This document shows positions 11,871 through 22,636 of a stretch of DNA of 64,000 bases, piece by piece. The translations under genes and the position numbers were made by a program. Positions within the stretch are counted from its first letter, which is position 1. Every line of letters starts with the position of its first letter. The DNA comes from Astragalus membranaceus. Its lineage: Eukaryota > Streptophyta > Magnoliopsida > Fabales > Fabaceae. The stretch lies in the NCBI GenBank assembly GCA_039519185.1, contig CM076847.1, positions 40,954,916 through 41,018,915 of the forward strand, given 5' to 3'. A model generated the notes under the pieces. That model was not told the origin of the DNA, did not search any database, and saw only the letters and a program-made list of their open reading frames with translations.

Positions 11871-12312
11871 GGCAACCTCAAGTCACTCTTCAGGGACGAT
11901 TTTTCTTCACGAGATCAGAGAAGACAATTTTCGCAAATCTCACTTCCAGAAACTCATTTGTTGCGAGATCCCTCTCTGGAAAAAAGAAACTCTTCTACGC
12001 TTTATTTTCGCTCTATTCGTTCTGCTGGTCCGTCTGAGCTGATCTTCTGCAAGAGTTAGTTGGGGTTGCGTTCCTCAAAGTTATAATATCTGCCTTCATT
12101 AGAGGTATTTCTGTCTTTACATTGGTTAATATTTAATTATTGTGATCCATGCCAAAATTGCCCTATGTGATTTAACTTAGCTATAGTGTCATTGTTGATG
12201 ATGAACCATATGATTCCCACTTATGCCTAGTGCATCATGTTCTAAGTGGTGAAGATGGTCTCAGATGATTCAACCTCCCCCTTTCAAATCCTTTCAAAAA
12301 CTTTTTTCATTA

Positions 12313-12931
12313 GAACTACGTCGCTTTGATTCCCATTTGGGATACGTAGGAGCGAGCCACGTTCTGGTCAAGCGCAACGAATAAAAATCCTTTTCGCAAC
12401 CATAGACAAATCATTTTCATAAAACAATCAAAAAATCATTTTTAAACAAATTGTTATCAGTAGTCCATCAGAACCTCTGTTCGTTTGACTAGCGGTACAA
12501 GTCTCTTTTTGAGTATTTAGTAGTGATTCATCATAGCCTCTGCTAGTTTAATCATTTGCTAATACTCGTCCTAAGTCAAAAACTTTGTTAGTAGTTTTAC
12601 GAAGCCTTTGCTTGCATGATTATTAACAATGGAGTGCTAATGGTGGTCACTTAGAGCCTTTGCTCAATTGATTATCATGAAAGCTCAATTTTCACAATTA
12701 AATAAGATAAAAAACAAAAACCTTTTTCTAGACACAGAAGAACTACGTAGCTTTGAATTCTCCATCGCACCGGGAGATACGTAGGAGCGGGTCACATCCC
12801 GTCAAGCATAACAACTAAAAATCATTTTCACAATAAGTTTTCAAACAATTTTTTCAAAACCAAGAACTACGTAGCTTTGAATTCTCCATCGCACCGGGAG
12901 ATACGTAGGAGCGGGCCATGTCCCGTCAAGC
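12313..12931 (+). other. Three copies of the hairpin-forming module in the 3' LTR
   Basis: Copies at 12313-12373, 12740-12807 and 12864-12931. Here the second copy is intact (TACGTAGG), whereas its counterpart in the 5' LTR has lost CG. Confidence 0.65.
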
Positions 12932-13289
12932 ACTTTTCCTAAAAACCCCTTTTTTTCCCCTTTCTCGCCAAAAATAAATTTTTGTTAAGTTTTCCCATTC
13001 ATTCTTCAAATAAATAGGCAAACCTAGATATTTTTCAAATCAAACGTTAAAACCACACATTTAATTAGAGGTTCCCTTTCGGTAGAAAGGACGTGCGCGG
13101 TGCTAACACCTTCCTCGCACGTAACCGACCCCCGAACCTATATCTCTAGTTTTCAAAAGACCATCCGCCTTATCCAAAAGACCTTTTTTCAATGTTTTGG
13201 TCTTAAAATTAAAATATTGGTGGCGGCTCCAAAATTTTTCCACGTTGTACATCGAGAAACCCAAGCCGGGGATTTTTCGGGGTGCAACA

Positions 13290-13823
13290 AGGACGCAGCC
13301 CATTCTCAAACTTAATGCACTTGGAAAACTCAGCAGTCGCCTCATTGTAGTGCGGGTAAAACTTTGCTAATTCCACGAACTTAGCAGCATACTCAGTCAC
13401 GGACATATTCCCTTGTTTCAGCTCCAGGAACTCAATCTCTTTCTTACCTCGAACATCCTCCGGATAATATTTTCTCGTAAACTCCCTGCGGAACACAGCC
13501 CAAGTGATCTCCTCATTCGCAGTCTCCGATCTCTGCCTAGCCTCTAACCACCAGTCATCGGCCTCCTCTGCCAGCATATGCGTACCATAACGGACCTTCT
13601 GTGCCGGAGTGCAGTCCATCACACGAAAGATCCTCTCCATTTCTTTCAACCAAGCTAAAGCCCCATCGGGATCATATTTGCCCTTGAAGGTAGGCGGATT
13701 CTCTCTCTGAAAGGTAGCCAAACTCCGAGACCCAGCATTCTCACCAGCATTCTGTTGACCCTCCACGGCCTGAGCCATAGCAGCCAACGCAGCAGCAATA
13801 GCAGTATCGTTCCTTCCAGCCAT
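13290..13823 (-). pseudogene. gag N-terminal fragment of the same Ty3 element
   Basis: The start codon at 13823-13821 lies about 100 bases inside the primer site, as expected for gag. The translation is a typical plant Ty3 capsid-like region: an Ala-rich N-terminus, the motif P-P-T-F-x-G, W-L-x-x-x-E-R-I-F, and D-D-W-W, ending at F-E-N-G-L-R-P. It breaks at the 5-base duplication AGGAC (13290-13294), and its continuation begins at 2523 with E-I-K-K-A-I-G-Y-Q. The two pieces are therefore one gag gene separated by 10.8 kb of nested element. No other stop is visible in this fragment. Confidence 0.9.
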
Positions 13824-13926
13824 CTCAACTAATCACTACAATCATAAGCAACAGTTAGAACTAATTGACAATACTTGATCGGCAATGACACAATAACTTG
13901 ACAACTTGGCCGGACAGACCGAAACT

Positions 13927-13938
13927 GCTCTGATACCA
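13927..13938 (-). other. Primer binding site, initiator Met tRNA type
   Basis: The minus strand reads TGGTATCAGAGC, the standard primer site for initiator methionine tRNA. It lies four bases (TTAG) inside the 5' LTR and just ahead of gag, which fixes both the orientation of the element and the inner boundary of its LTR. Confidence 0.9.
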
Positions 13939-14949
13939 CTAATGTAACACCCCTTTTCTACCTGGAAAATTTTTGACAAAAATCAGAGTTTTCAAAACGT
14001 TTTCAATACACCCACAAGGGATGCTACACTTACACCGTTAAGCATCACACGCCAATAATAAAGTTTCACCATTAAAACAGTGCAACACCTAGCACGTCAT
14101 AACGTCATCAAGCAGCGGAATAAAAATAAAGTTCAAACGAACAGTTATATCATCACCATAAAACTTCAACAACCAAATAATAATGATAATTAGTAAAACT
14201 AGCGTTCATCCCCCCGAGTGCTACGTATCAGAGCGACGACACCGACTCAAATAGCGAAGGAAGACTTGCCTTCACTCGCAATCACCTGCACGTTACCAAC
14301 ATAGGGGTAACATTCAAACAGAAGGGGTGAGATATCTAACATTATAATAGGCAATATGCTAGAACTACGACAACCATATCTACCGCTTCACTACAACACC
14401 AATTAATAAATCACCAAGAATCATCATTAACATCATGAGTAAGTATATGAGATGCAACCCACACCAACGGGCATATGCATGTGGTACCAATCATCACCAA
14501 TAAAGTAGCCACTAAGGGCACCATCACCTGTATGAGCATCACCATCATCACCTATAGCTCCAAGGCCGAAGCCGTCATCACCAAAATAATGCATATGGAA
14601 TGCATGCAACGCCATGCACAACACATCAAAACAATCAAAAACAATGGTCATCTATGTAACACACAACAACACCAATATTAATAATTGGTCATAGACCCAT
14701 CACCTGTCACCTTAGCCCATAAAAATAGGCACATCACCTGTTATATCATCACCAATAATCACCAATCATCACCAATACACCTACACCTATAGGACAGTCT
14801 AACAACTTGACCAACGACCACCGACACCAAGGACGCCAATAAATTTACAACATCAGTGACAACCACAATTTTACAACACCGAGACTCCGACAATTGAAAA
14901 CACCAGGAACAATACCAATTTACAGCAACAGCGACAATAGCTTAAAAAA

Positions 14950-15385
14950 AACAACTTAAAATGGTGACAGCAACAGTGATTTTCAGGAAAACATCAACAT
15001 TTGTTCACTGTGACAGCAACATTATTTTTAGAAAAATAGCAACATTTTGCTCACTGTGACAGCAACATTATTTGTGAAAAACAGCAACATTTTACTCACT
15101 GTAACAGCAACATTATTTGTGAAAAACAGCAACATTTTACTCACAGTAACAGCAACATTATTTGTGAAAAACAGCAACATTATTTGTGAAAAACAGCAAC
15201 ATTTTACTCACTGTGACAGCAACACCAATTTTCAGAAAAACAACAACAATTGTTCACTATGACAGCAACACCAATTTTCGGAAAAACAGCAACAATTGTT
15301 CACTGTGACAGCAGCACCAATTTTCAGAAAAACAGCAACAATTGTTCACTGTGACAGCAACACCAATTTTCAGAAAAACAGCAAC
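14950..15385. repeat. Tandem repeat of about 45 bases (CACTGTGACAGCAACA family)
   Basis: Repeats of the type 'cactgtgacagcaacattat / ttgtgaaaaacagcaacatt' run through this part of the LTR with small substitutions and changes of unit length. The open frames here are low-complexity by-products of the repeat. Confidence 0.85.
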
Positions 15386-15544
15386 AGCAACAAGACAGAA
15401 ACTGGCGCCCAGCAACAGGGCGCCAAGTGAGACAGCTGCACAACAAGAAACTGGCGCCTAGCAGCACGGCGCCTAGCAGGCAACAACGACAACAGAAACT
15501 GGCGCCCACTGCGCCAAACACCACGGGGCAGCCACATAAGGCGC

Positions 15545-15785
15545 CTACTGCAGCTATCTCAGAAAATTCGACTGCAGTTGTCTCAGTAAATTCGACTGCA
15601 GTTGTCTCAGTAAATTCGACAGCTTCTGTCTCAGCAACTTCGACAGCTTCTGTCTCGGCAACTTCGACAACTTCTGTCTCAATGACTTCGACAGCTTTTG
15701 TCTCAGTCACTTCGACAGCTTCTGTCTCAGCAACTTCGACAGCTTCTGTCTCAGCAACTTCGACAGCTTCTGTCTCAGCAACAAC
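15545..15785. repeat. 24-base minisatellite inside the LTR
   Basis: About ten head-to-tail copies of a 24-base unit of the form 'ttcgacagcttctgtctcag' plus four bases, with substitutions concentrated at two or three sites. Because 24 is a multiple of three, both strands stay open and yield artificial Ser/Thr/Ala-rich or Val/Glu-rich peptides. Confidence 0.9.
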
Positions 15786-16578
15786 AGACTTGGCGCCCAG
15801 CAACAGGGCGCCTGATTCAGCAAGGAACACACAGGGGCAGTGACACAGACATGGCAGGAACAACACTGGGCGCCTTTCTCAGCAACACCGAAACAACACT
15901 GGGCGCCTAGGGCGCCATTTCCAGCAACATCAAAATAGTATTGGGCGCCTAGGGTGCCACTTCCAACAACAACCAAAAACAGTGACAGGGCGCCCAGGGA
16001 CAGGGTGCCGTTTCCAGCAACTAAGACAACAACACCAAATTGCACCAAACACCAAACACCAAATTTTCACCATGATAAATCACCAAACGCTAAATTGTAA
16101 TCATCGTGAATACATTCAAACGTCCCAAATACACATCAAGCAAAATCAAAAGACAACATAGAGCCTATCCCTCACATAACACCCATCATACACCCTATTA
16201 TAAGGATAGAACCCACCCTTACCTTAGGTTTGCCGAATACGTGATCCTCTTGCACGAAGACTCCAAAGAACCACAGCAACAAAGCTCCTCCCTTCTTTCT
16301 CCTTGGTTTCGCGCCGTTTCCTCTCCTCTCCTCTTCGCAATTCTCTTTCTTTTCTCTTCTCAAAATGCGCAATGCTCCAAACCCTAACTAATGCTCTCCT
16401 TCATGCGCCTAGGCCCTTGGGCTCTTGGATCACGGGCCCCCTTCTACTATTCAACTTAATCACTAGACACCACTCCCTGATTTAAATAAAACACCTTATA
16501 ATTATTTTAATATGACTATACTAATAAAATACCTAAATAATTTAATTAAATAAATAATTAAATTATTTGGGCGTTACA

Positions 16579-18430
16579 AAAATGCTATGTATGCGACGCG
16601 ATGTCAATGCACAAACAATCAACAATGATTACATAGCAACACAACAACAACGGAATTCAACGTTGGCCATAGGCTTACAACATAATATCTTGCCAATAAA
16701 TAGAGGCAATCCAACCATATACACGTCGCCAACTTCACACAATGGTAATCACAACTAGGTGCAACATCATCAACAAATCTACAACTAAGCCAACAATTTA
16801 GCAACTTAACAAGTTAACGGTTTAACAACTCAACCAACGGTTAACAACTCAACAAATTAACGATTAACAAATTAACGACTTAACCAACAATTAGCCACTT
16901 AACAAGTTAACAGTTTAACAACTCAACCAACGGTTAACAACTCAGCAAATTAACGATTAACAAATTAACGACTTAACCAACAATTAGCCAACCTTAGGCC
17001 TAATGCGCCTAAAGCGCCCAACAAACGAATGAGGCAGCCACACATAGCACCCATGGCGCCCAGTGCGCCCAGCAACCAACAGACAACAAGCAACAGGCAG
17101 CAACAAATGGCGCCCATGGCGCCCAGTGTGCCCAGTGTGCCCAGCAACCAACAGACAACAGGCAACAGGCAGCCAGACTTGGCGCCCATGGCGCCCAGTG
17201 CACCCAGCAACAATCAGACAACAGGCAACAGGCAGCCAGACTTGGCGCCCTTGGGGCCCAGTGCGCCCAGCAACAATCAGACAACAGGCAACAGGCAGCC
17301 AAACTTGGCGCCCTTGGCGCCCAGTGCGCCCAGCAACAATCAGACAACAGGCAACAGGCAGCCAGACATGGCGCCCAGTGCGCCAGCAACAACAACAGGG
17401 CAGCCATACATGGCGCCCATGGCGCCCAGTGCACCAGCAACAACAATAGGGCAGGCAGACATGGCGCCCATGGCGCCCAGTGTGCCAGCAACAACAACAG
17501 GGCAGGCAGACATGGCGCCCATGGCGCCCAGTGCGCCAGCAACAACAACAGGGCAGCCAGACATGGCGCCCAGCAACAACAGCAACGGCGCCCATGGCGC
17601 CCAGCAACAGCAGGGGCAGCCACACCTGGCGCCCAGCAACAACAGCAACGGCGCCCATGGCGCCCAGCAACAACAGGGGCAGCCACACCTGGCGCCCAGC
17701 AACAACAACAACGGCGCCCATGGCGCCCAGCAACAACAGGGGAAGCCACACCTGGCCCCCAGCAACAACAACAACGGCGCCCAGCAACAGCAGGGGCAGC
17801 CACACCTAGCGCCCAGCAACAACAACAACGGCGCCCATGGCGCCTAGGACCAAGATTTTGTACTTCATTGTTCAAAAACCCCTAAACTAATTTCAATCAT
17901 TAACAATAGTTTCCAACAACAACAATCGATTTCAAGGATTAAACAAACACATAGGATCCCACATAAAGCCCTTCAGGTACCCTATATAGAGTTAGAACCC
18001 CACCCTTACCTGGGTTTTGAAGACTTCGCAGTCACCTCCCTATTTCTCACCAAAGTTGTGCCTCCACCCTCCTAGGTTGTAGAAACTTGCGCAGCCCCCT
18101 TCCTTGGTTCTCTCTCAAATCCTTATTTTTTTTCTTCTGCTTATGACAACTTAACCTAATTTTTACTTACTTATACTTCTCTTTATTTTTCTGATTAGTC
18201 TCATGGGCCACTCTCACACCCCCTTATATTACTAATTCTAACATAAACATGAGCCCACATAAAACAATATATTATTATTACTCTAATATTATTTTCCACA
18301 CTTAATTAACCTATTAATTAAATAAAAGTCAACGTAGCAACTATACTAATAATTCCCAACTTCAACAATTCTCACACTTAATTATTGAATAAATTAATTA
18401 AATAATTAATTAAATATTTGGGGCGTTACA
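16579..18430 (-). repeat. Partial LTR of an older related element
   Basis: Starts abruptly after the tip at 16578 and ends with the same tip GGGCGTTACA at 18430. Its beginning (about 16580-16650) resembles the interior of the neighbouring LTR near 14590-14650, and its end (17870-18430) resembles 16030-16578, including 'accccacccttacctgggtt'. The simplest reading is that the Tekay-like element inserted into this LTR; the missing ~650 bases should lie beyond the left edge of the window. Confidence 0.6.
17030..17850. repeat. GGCGCC/CAACAA-rich minisatellite
   Basis: Nested repeats built from GGCGCC(C), CATGGCGCC and (CAA)n. The clearest is a ~63-base unit repeated about four times from 17575 ('ggcgcccagcaacaac' ... 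'caggggcagccacacct'). All six frames stay open for long stretches, giving artificial Ala/Pro/Gln- or Trp/Cys-rich peptides. Confidence 0.9.
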
Positions 18431-18970
18431 ATTTCCAGTGATTGAAAACTGAAGGTGCTTCAATGTTGCTTGAATGGTAGCTGTGAACAGGTATTGACGA
18501 AAAACCCTTTGCTTTCGTTTATGATTTCCTTGTTTGTGATTGTATGACTGAGAAACCTGAAGATCTTTACACGCTGAGAAACCACGAATGAGAAACGCTG
18601 AGTTTTAGGTAAAACTCACTTCCTCACTGTTACTTTCTTGTATTTCCTCAAACTGCACTACTGATGAACAAACACTGACTTTGTTTGTTCTTTTGAATCT
18701 GTGACGTACACTGTACGCGTGTTCTTGATGAACATACAGGTACCAAACTGTTGTAGATCTTCTCTCAAGATCACCGAAGGTATATTTCGCACTCTCACCT
18801 TTATCTTTTCACTATGCTTTTGTTTCACTCACAGAAACAACTCCCTAACTCTCTCTTTTTACTTATCTGCGAGATCTTCAACCACTTGTTCAGGAAAATG
18901 CCGAACTCAGAAAAATAGAGAGGAACTTGGAGCAAATGTAAAGCAAAGAGCACAAAGGCAGAATGAATGT
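18431..18970. other. Unassigned sequence
   Basis: About 540 bases between the older LTR and the duplicated block. No reading frame, tRNA or repeat end was recognised. The right part, with the A1 block on the minus strand, could be the edge of a degraded LTR element, but no boundaries could be supported. Confidence 0.4.
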
Positions 18971-19135
18971 AAAACTGTAAAAGAGAGATTTTTATTGCAT
19001 TCACAGTGTTGATTTCTGTACATAGCATAGGTATATATACACAAAGTTGTAAATCTGTTTGACTGGTTGTAACTGTTGGTTTATTTATAACAAACTTTTA
19101 ACAACCTCTAAAACTGTTAGACAGTTACTTGACAG

Positions 19136-19799
19136 TAGGGGTGCACAAAACATCCGGTTATTTAAATTTATCCAAATCTATGTCCAAAACCATTTTAAAA
19201 ATGACCATATATTTGGATTTGGTTATGTCCATATCCATATTATTTTTTGGGATTGGATATGGATGTCCATATTTTATAACTAGATAAAATATCCATATCC
19301 AATCAAACTTAACCAAGCCCATTGACCACCGTTGACCGCCGTTGACCACCGTTGACCGCCATTGACCACCGATGACCACCGTTGACCACTGTTGACCACC
19401 GTTGACCACTGTTGACCGGGGTTGGCCGCCGTTGACCGGCATTGACCACCGTTGACCGGCGTTGACCGCCACCAGAACTCCGCCACCGGCCACCACTAGA
19501 ACCACCTCCATATATAAATATGTATTTATATTTATATTTATATATTATATAACTATTATATTATAGATATTAAAAATATAAAAACCGGTTAAAAATTCAA
19601 AATCCGGTTAAAAATTCAAAATCCGGTTAATAATCCAAACACCGGTTATAAAATCTGGTTATGGATATAACCGGTTAAATAACCGGTTTTGCAAAATAAT
19701 AACCAATTACACTAATTTGGTTATGGGACCAATTATATAAACCGGATATTTAGTGGTTATGGATTGGTTTTTTAACCATGGACATTTTGTGCACCCCTA
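19136..19799. mobile_element. hAT-type MITE (664 bp)
   Basis: Perfect 15-base terminal inverted repeats TAGGGGTGCACAAAA and TTTTGTGCACCCCTA, flanked by an 8-base direct repeat CTTGACAG (19128-19135 and 19800-19807). The unfilled site is preserved in the duplicate block near 21370-21380, where CTTGACAG occurs once. There is no transposase frame. Inside are an array of TTGACC motifs, and a set of 'aaaaattcaaaatccggtta' repeats towards the right. Confidence 0.9.
19320..19475. repeat. GTTGACC-rich short tandem array inside the MITE
   Basis: About fifteen copies of a ~10-base unit, GTTGACCACC/GTTGACCGCC/ATTGACCACC. Each contains TTGACC or TTGACT, the core bound by plant WRKY factors (W-box). Whether it functions as such is unknown. 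Confidence 0.8.
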
Positions 19800-20101
19800 C
19801 TTGACAGTTATTGTAACTACGTAAAGATGCAACAGCTATTTTTTGAGAAACAAAGTTGTTGCAATAATCCTAGGGTATTTGAATTACAAATCTAATACTT
19901 GGAAGTTGTGGCACGGTCACACATGTTTCCATCCAAACCGAATCCATATAATACACCCTTTGCATTTCTTCCTCCAACAGCTTCAATCATTATTAATGAG
20001 TCGTAATCAATAGGAAAGTTTTGCGTATGATTCCCATTATCGCCCCCCCCCCCCCACTCACCCACTAAAAATCACCCACCAAAATAACATTACTCATGCA
20101 C

Positions 20102-20313
20102 TATTTTTTTTACAATGTCATTGGTGCGTAGTTTACACCGGCTTTGCCTGGGACTAATCTACATCGGGAAACTTGGTTGGCCACAAGTTTTCGGCTTTGC
20201 AGGCCTATGTGGTTCTCCCATCCCAACAAAGTTTTTGTCACACCCAAGATTCGAACTCGAGACATTGGGATGGAATCCAAGTCCAGTTACCACTTGGACC
20301 GACCCTTGTTGGT
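20102..20313 (-). mobile_element. tRNA-like SINE (212 bp), copy in unit 1
   Basis: On the minus strand it has a pol III A-box-like stretch (GGTCCAAGTGGTAACTGG), a B-box-like stretch (GAGTTCGAATCTTGG) and a 3' A-run. It is flanked by a perfect 13-base duplication ATTACTCATGCAC (20089-20101 and 20314-20326). These are the hallmarks of a plant SINE. The open frames across it are incidental. Confidence 0.85.
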
Positions 20314-20495
20314 ATTACTCATGCACCGTTGCGCGTTACTCCTTTGCAAACTTGCCCTGCAGTATTATATGCAAATAGTTATGATTATAATATAATAACG
20401 TATGCATCTTATATATGCGTCCAGTGCTTTGCTTCTTCTGTATTTTAATTTAATAGTTATAAGCTTACATCAAAATTCAAACTAGTAACTATTAT

Positions 20496-20533
<38 letters not shown>

Positions 20534-21214
20534 TTAAAATAAACTATATCAAAAGGTTATTGCAAGAAAAAGTTATATTATAAATATAATAAACACCTTA
20601 ATTTTATATTTTTATTTCACCTTTAATAAGTTATATTAAGTTAATATTTAAATAACATTTCATATAAACGGGGGTATTTTGATAATTATAATATTTATTC
20701 CTAGGAATATGTGGTATGAACTAAATTAGTTAGTAAATTTTTCCCAATCATTTCAAGATAGATTCCTAGGAATTTGAGTAGCTAACCAAACATGTTTTAG
20801 AAAATACCTAGCAATGACATTTCCAGTCATAGGATTCCTAGGCACATGATTCCAGGGAAAGAAATTTCTAGACGGGAAACAAACGCCTATTAATAGCTAA
20901 CATGGGGTAGAGTCCCGCTATTTTTTTTCTAAAATAATTTGGTATAGAAAATATAATTTATTTATTCTAAAACAATAATTTATTTACTCTAAAACTATTT
21001 ATATAATTTTTTAAATAAACTCATTTTCCTTACATATTTTTCTAGTATGATTGTAAATTTATTGTCATGGAAGAAAATATTTCTTCCCAAACTTATGACG
21101 GAAGACAATAATTCATCGGAAAATTGAAATGGAATACAAAATCCATCCCAAAATAATAAAATAAAAAATATTTGTTACAAAATATAAAATATTTGTTACA
21201 AAACAACTTTATAC

Positions 21215-22055
21215 AAAACTGTAAAAGAGAGATTTTTATTGCATTCACAATGTTGATTTCTGTACATAGCATAGGTATATATACACAAAGTTGTAAATCT
21301 GTTTGACTGGTTGTAACTGTTGGTTTATTTATAACAAACTTTTAACAACCTCTAAAACTGTTAGACAGTTTCTTGACAGTTATTGTAACTACATAAAGAT
21401 GCAACAGCTATTTTTTGAGAAACAAAGTTGTTGCAATAATCCTAGGGTATTTGAATTACAAATCTAATACTTGGAAGTTGTGGCACGGTCACACATGTTT
21501 CCATCCAAACCGAATCCATATAATACACCCTTTGCATTTCTTCCTCCAACAGCTTCAATCATTATTGAGTCGTAATCAATAGGAAATTTTTGAGTATGAT
21601 TCCCATTATCGCCCCCCCCCCCCCCCCCCCCCACTCAGCCACTAAAAATCACCCACCAAAATAACATTACTCATGCACTGTTTTTTTTACCATGTCATTG
21701 GTGCGTAGTTTACACCGGCTTTGCCGGGGACTAGTCTACATCGGGGAACTTGGTTGGCCACAAGTTTTCGGCTTTGCAGGCCTGTGTGGTTCTCCCATCC
21801 CAACAGAGTTTTTGCCACACCCAAATTCGAACTCGAGACATTGAGATGGGATCCAAGTCCAGTTACCACTTGGACCGACCTTGGTATTATATGCAAATAG
21901 TTATGATTATAATATAATATAATATAATATAATAACGTATGCATCTTATATATGCTTCCAGTGCTTTGCTTCTTCTGTATTTTAATTTAATAGTTATAAG
22001 CTTACATCAAAATTCAAAGTAGTAAATATTATTACTATATATATATATATATAAA
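21215..22055. repeat. Segmental duplication, unit 2, A block
   Basis: Repeats 18971-~20520 without the hAT MITE and with a ~57-base deletion between two TATTA repeats just after the SINE (near 21885). The C-run is longer (21 against 13). Confidence 0.8.
21679..21884 (-). mobile_element. tRNA-like SINE, copy in unit 2
   Basis: The same SINE as at 20102-20313, carried along by the duplication. The left target duplicate (21666-21678) is intact; the right one was removed by the small deletion. Confidence 0.8.
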
Positions 22056-22059
22056 TATA

Positions 22060-22595
22060 TATATATATATGTGTAAAGGAGACCCCAATGGAGCCTCCAC
22101 ATTGCTTCTCACAATTTTTATTTATATTAATATATATTTATAATTTAAATAGGTGACTTTAATTTTAGCTTTTAATTAGATATAGTGAAAACACATAATT
22201 ACACACTATAACTTATTGAATGATGATTTAGTGGAATATTATTCTTGGATGGAAGCTCACAATACTTCTCATTATTTCTATTTGTATTAATATTTATTAA
22301 ATAATTTATATATGTATTTTTTAAATATATATTAATAAGGGAAACTATGATGGAGTATAATTACAAAAATTGATGTATATAAGTTGAAATCAAACTTTAT
22401 TGAAATCTTAAAGTTTAAGTTCGAACATATATTTTTTAAATTTAGTTATTAAAAAATTAACCTAAAATAACTTAAATTGTATATATAGATTATTTCTTAT
22501 ATAATTAGGTCATAAAACACAAAAAATAATCTGTATATATTTATTAAAATTTATAAGTTGAAAGGAAAGTTTATTATAATTATACTATTTAACTT

Positions 22596-22636
<41 letters not shown>

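Larger units (their letters stand above)
2524..13289 (+). mobile_element. Nested non-autonomous LTR retrotransposon of Tat/Ogre type (10.77 kb)
   Basis: A complete insertion with LTRs of 2239 and 2243 bases (2524-4762 and 11047-13289), TG...CA tips, a primer-site-like sequence at 4765-4783, a polypurine tract at 11034-11046, and a perfect 5-base target duplication AGGAC (2519-2523 and 13290-13294) inside the gag gene of the host element. The 6.3-kb interior has no reading frame resembling gag, protease, RT or integrase. By eye the LTRs differ at only about a dozen bases plus a few small indels, so the insertion is young. The LTR tips, LTR 3' portion, polypurine tract and 3' noncoding region match those of the coding element at 52592-64000, which probably supplies the proteins. 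Confidence 0.9.
11047..13289 (+). repeat. 3' LTR of the nested non-autonomous element
   Basis: Same tips as 2524-4762 and near-identical sequence. It is followed directly by the target duplication AGGAC and then the interrupted gag. It carries its own AATCGATT array (about 11327-11815), TATA box (11863-11870) and three hairpin modules (12313-12931). Confidence 0.95.
1..16578 (-). mobile_element. Ty3/gypsy retrotransposon, Tekay-like, 5' two-thirds, interrupted
   Basis: A minus-strand LTR retrotransposon enters from the left edge. Reading leftward from the right: a 5' LTR (13943-16578), a 4-base gap, a primer site matching initiator Met tRNA (13927-13938), the gag start at 13823, then zinc knuckles, aspartic protease, reverse transcriptase and RNase H, continuing past base 1. 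Integrase and the 3' LTR must lie outside the window. Gag is split at 2523/13290 by a nested 10.8-kb LTR element, and a one-base frameshift breaks the RT-RNaseH frame near 588. The gag style and primer fit the Tekay/Del chromoviruses, but the integrase chromodomain that would prove this is not visible. This copy cannot make its own proteins. Confidence 0.85.
13943..16578 (-). repeat. 5' LTR of the Tekay-like element
   Basis: Bounded by TGTAACACCC at 13943 and GGGCGTTACA ending at 16578. The tips form a short imperfect inverted repeat (TGTAAC/GTTACA). The inner end abuts the primer site. The outer end is less certain because a second identical tip occurs at 18430. I chose 16578 because what follows restarts in the middle of a related LTR rather than at an LTR start. 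The LTR contains CAA-rich and GGCGCC-rich tandem repeats. Confidence 0.7.
18971..21214. repeat. Segmental duplication, unit 1
   Basis: Block A1 (18971 to ~20520) is repeated at 21215-~22055, and block B1 (~20530-21200) is repeated at ~32250-32905. Both blocks recur in the same order, so an A-B unit was tandemly duplicated and the second copy later split. Unit 1 alone carries the hAT MITE. On the minus strand, block A has TATATATACC and AATAAA signals resembling an LTR or gene end, but its identity is unresolved. Confidence 0.75.

Noticed and set aside
17009..17875. Long Trp/Cys/Leu-rich and Ala/Pro/Gln-rich open frames on both strands
   Set aside because: They are by-products of a GGCGCC/CAA minisatellite within an LTR; there is no conserved domain, no clear start, and all frames are open at once.
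18887..19979. A complete copia LTR on the minus strand (TGTTGG...AACA) in block A1
   Set aside because: TATA and AATAAA signals are suggestive, but no polypurine tract, primer site or target duplication fits, and the duplicate block A2 does not share these limits.
20043..20055. C-runs (13 bases here, 21 at 21612-21632) as a functional G-quadruplex
   Set aside because: Single homopolymer runs beside a SINE; more likely slippage products or sequencing uncertainty. Noted only as a length difference between the duplicate blocks.
20115..20448. Overlapping ~90-codon plus-strand frames near 20.2 kb as a protein gene
   Set aside because: They run antisense through a tRNA-like SINE with target duplicates, so they are incidental.
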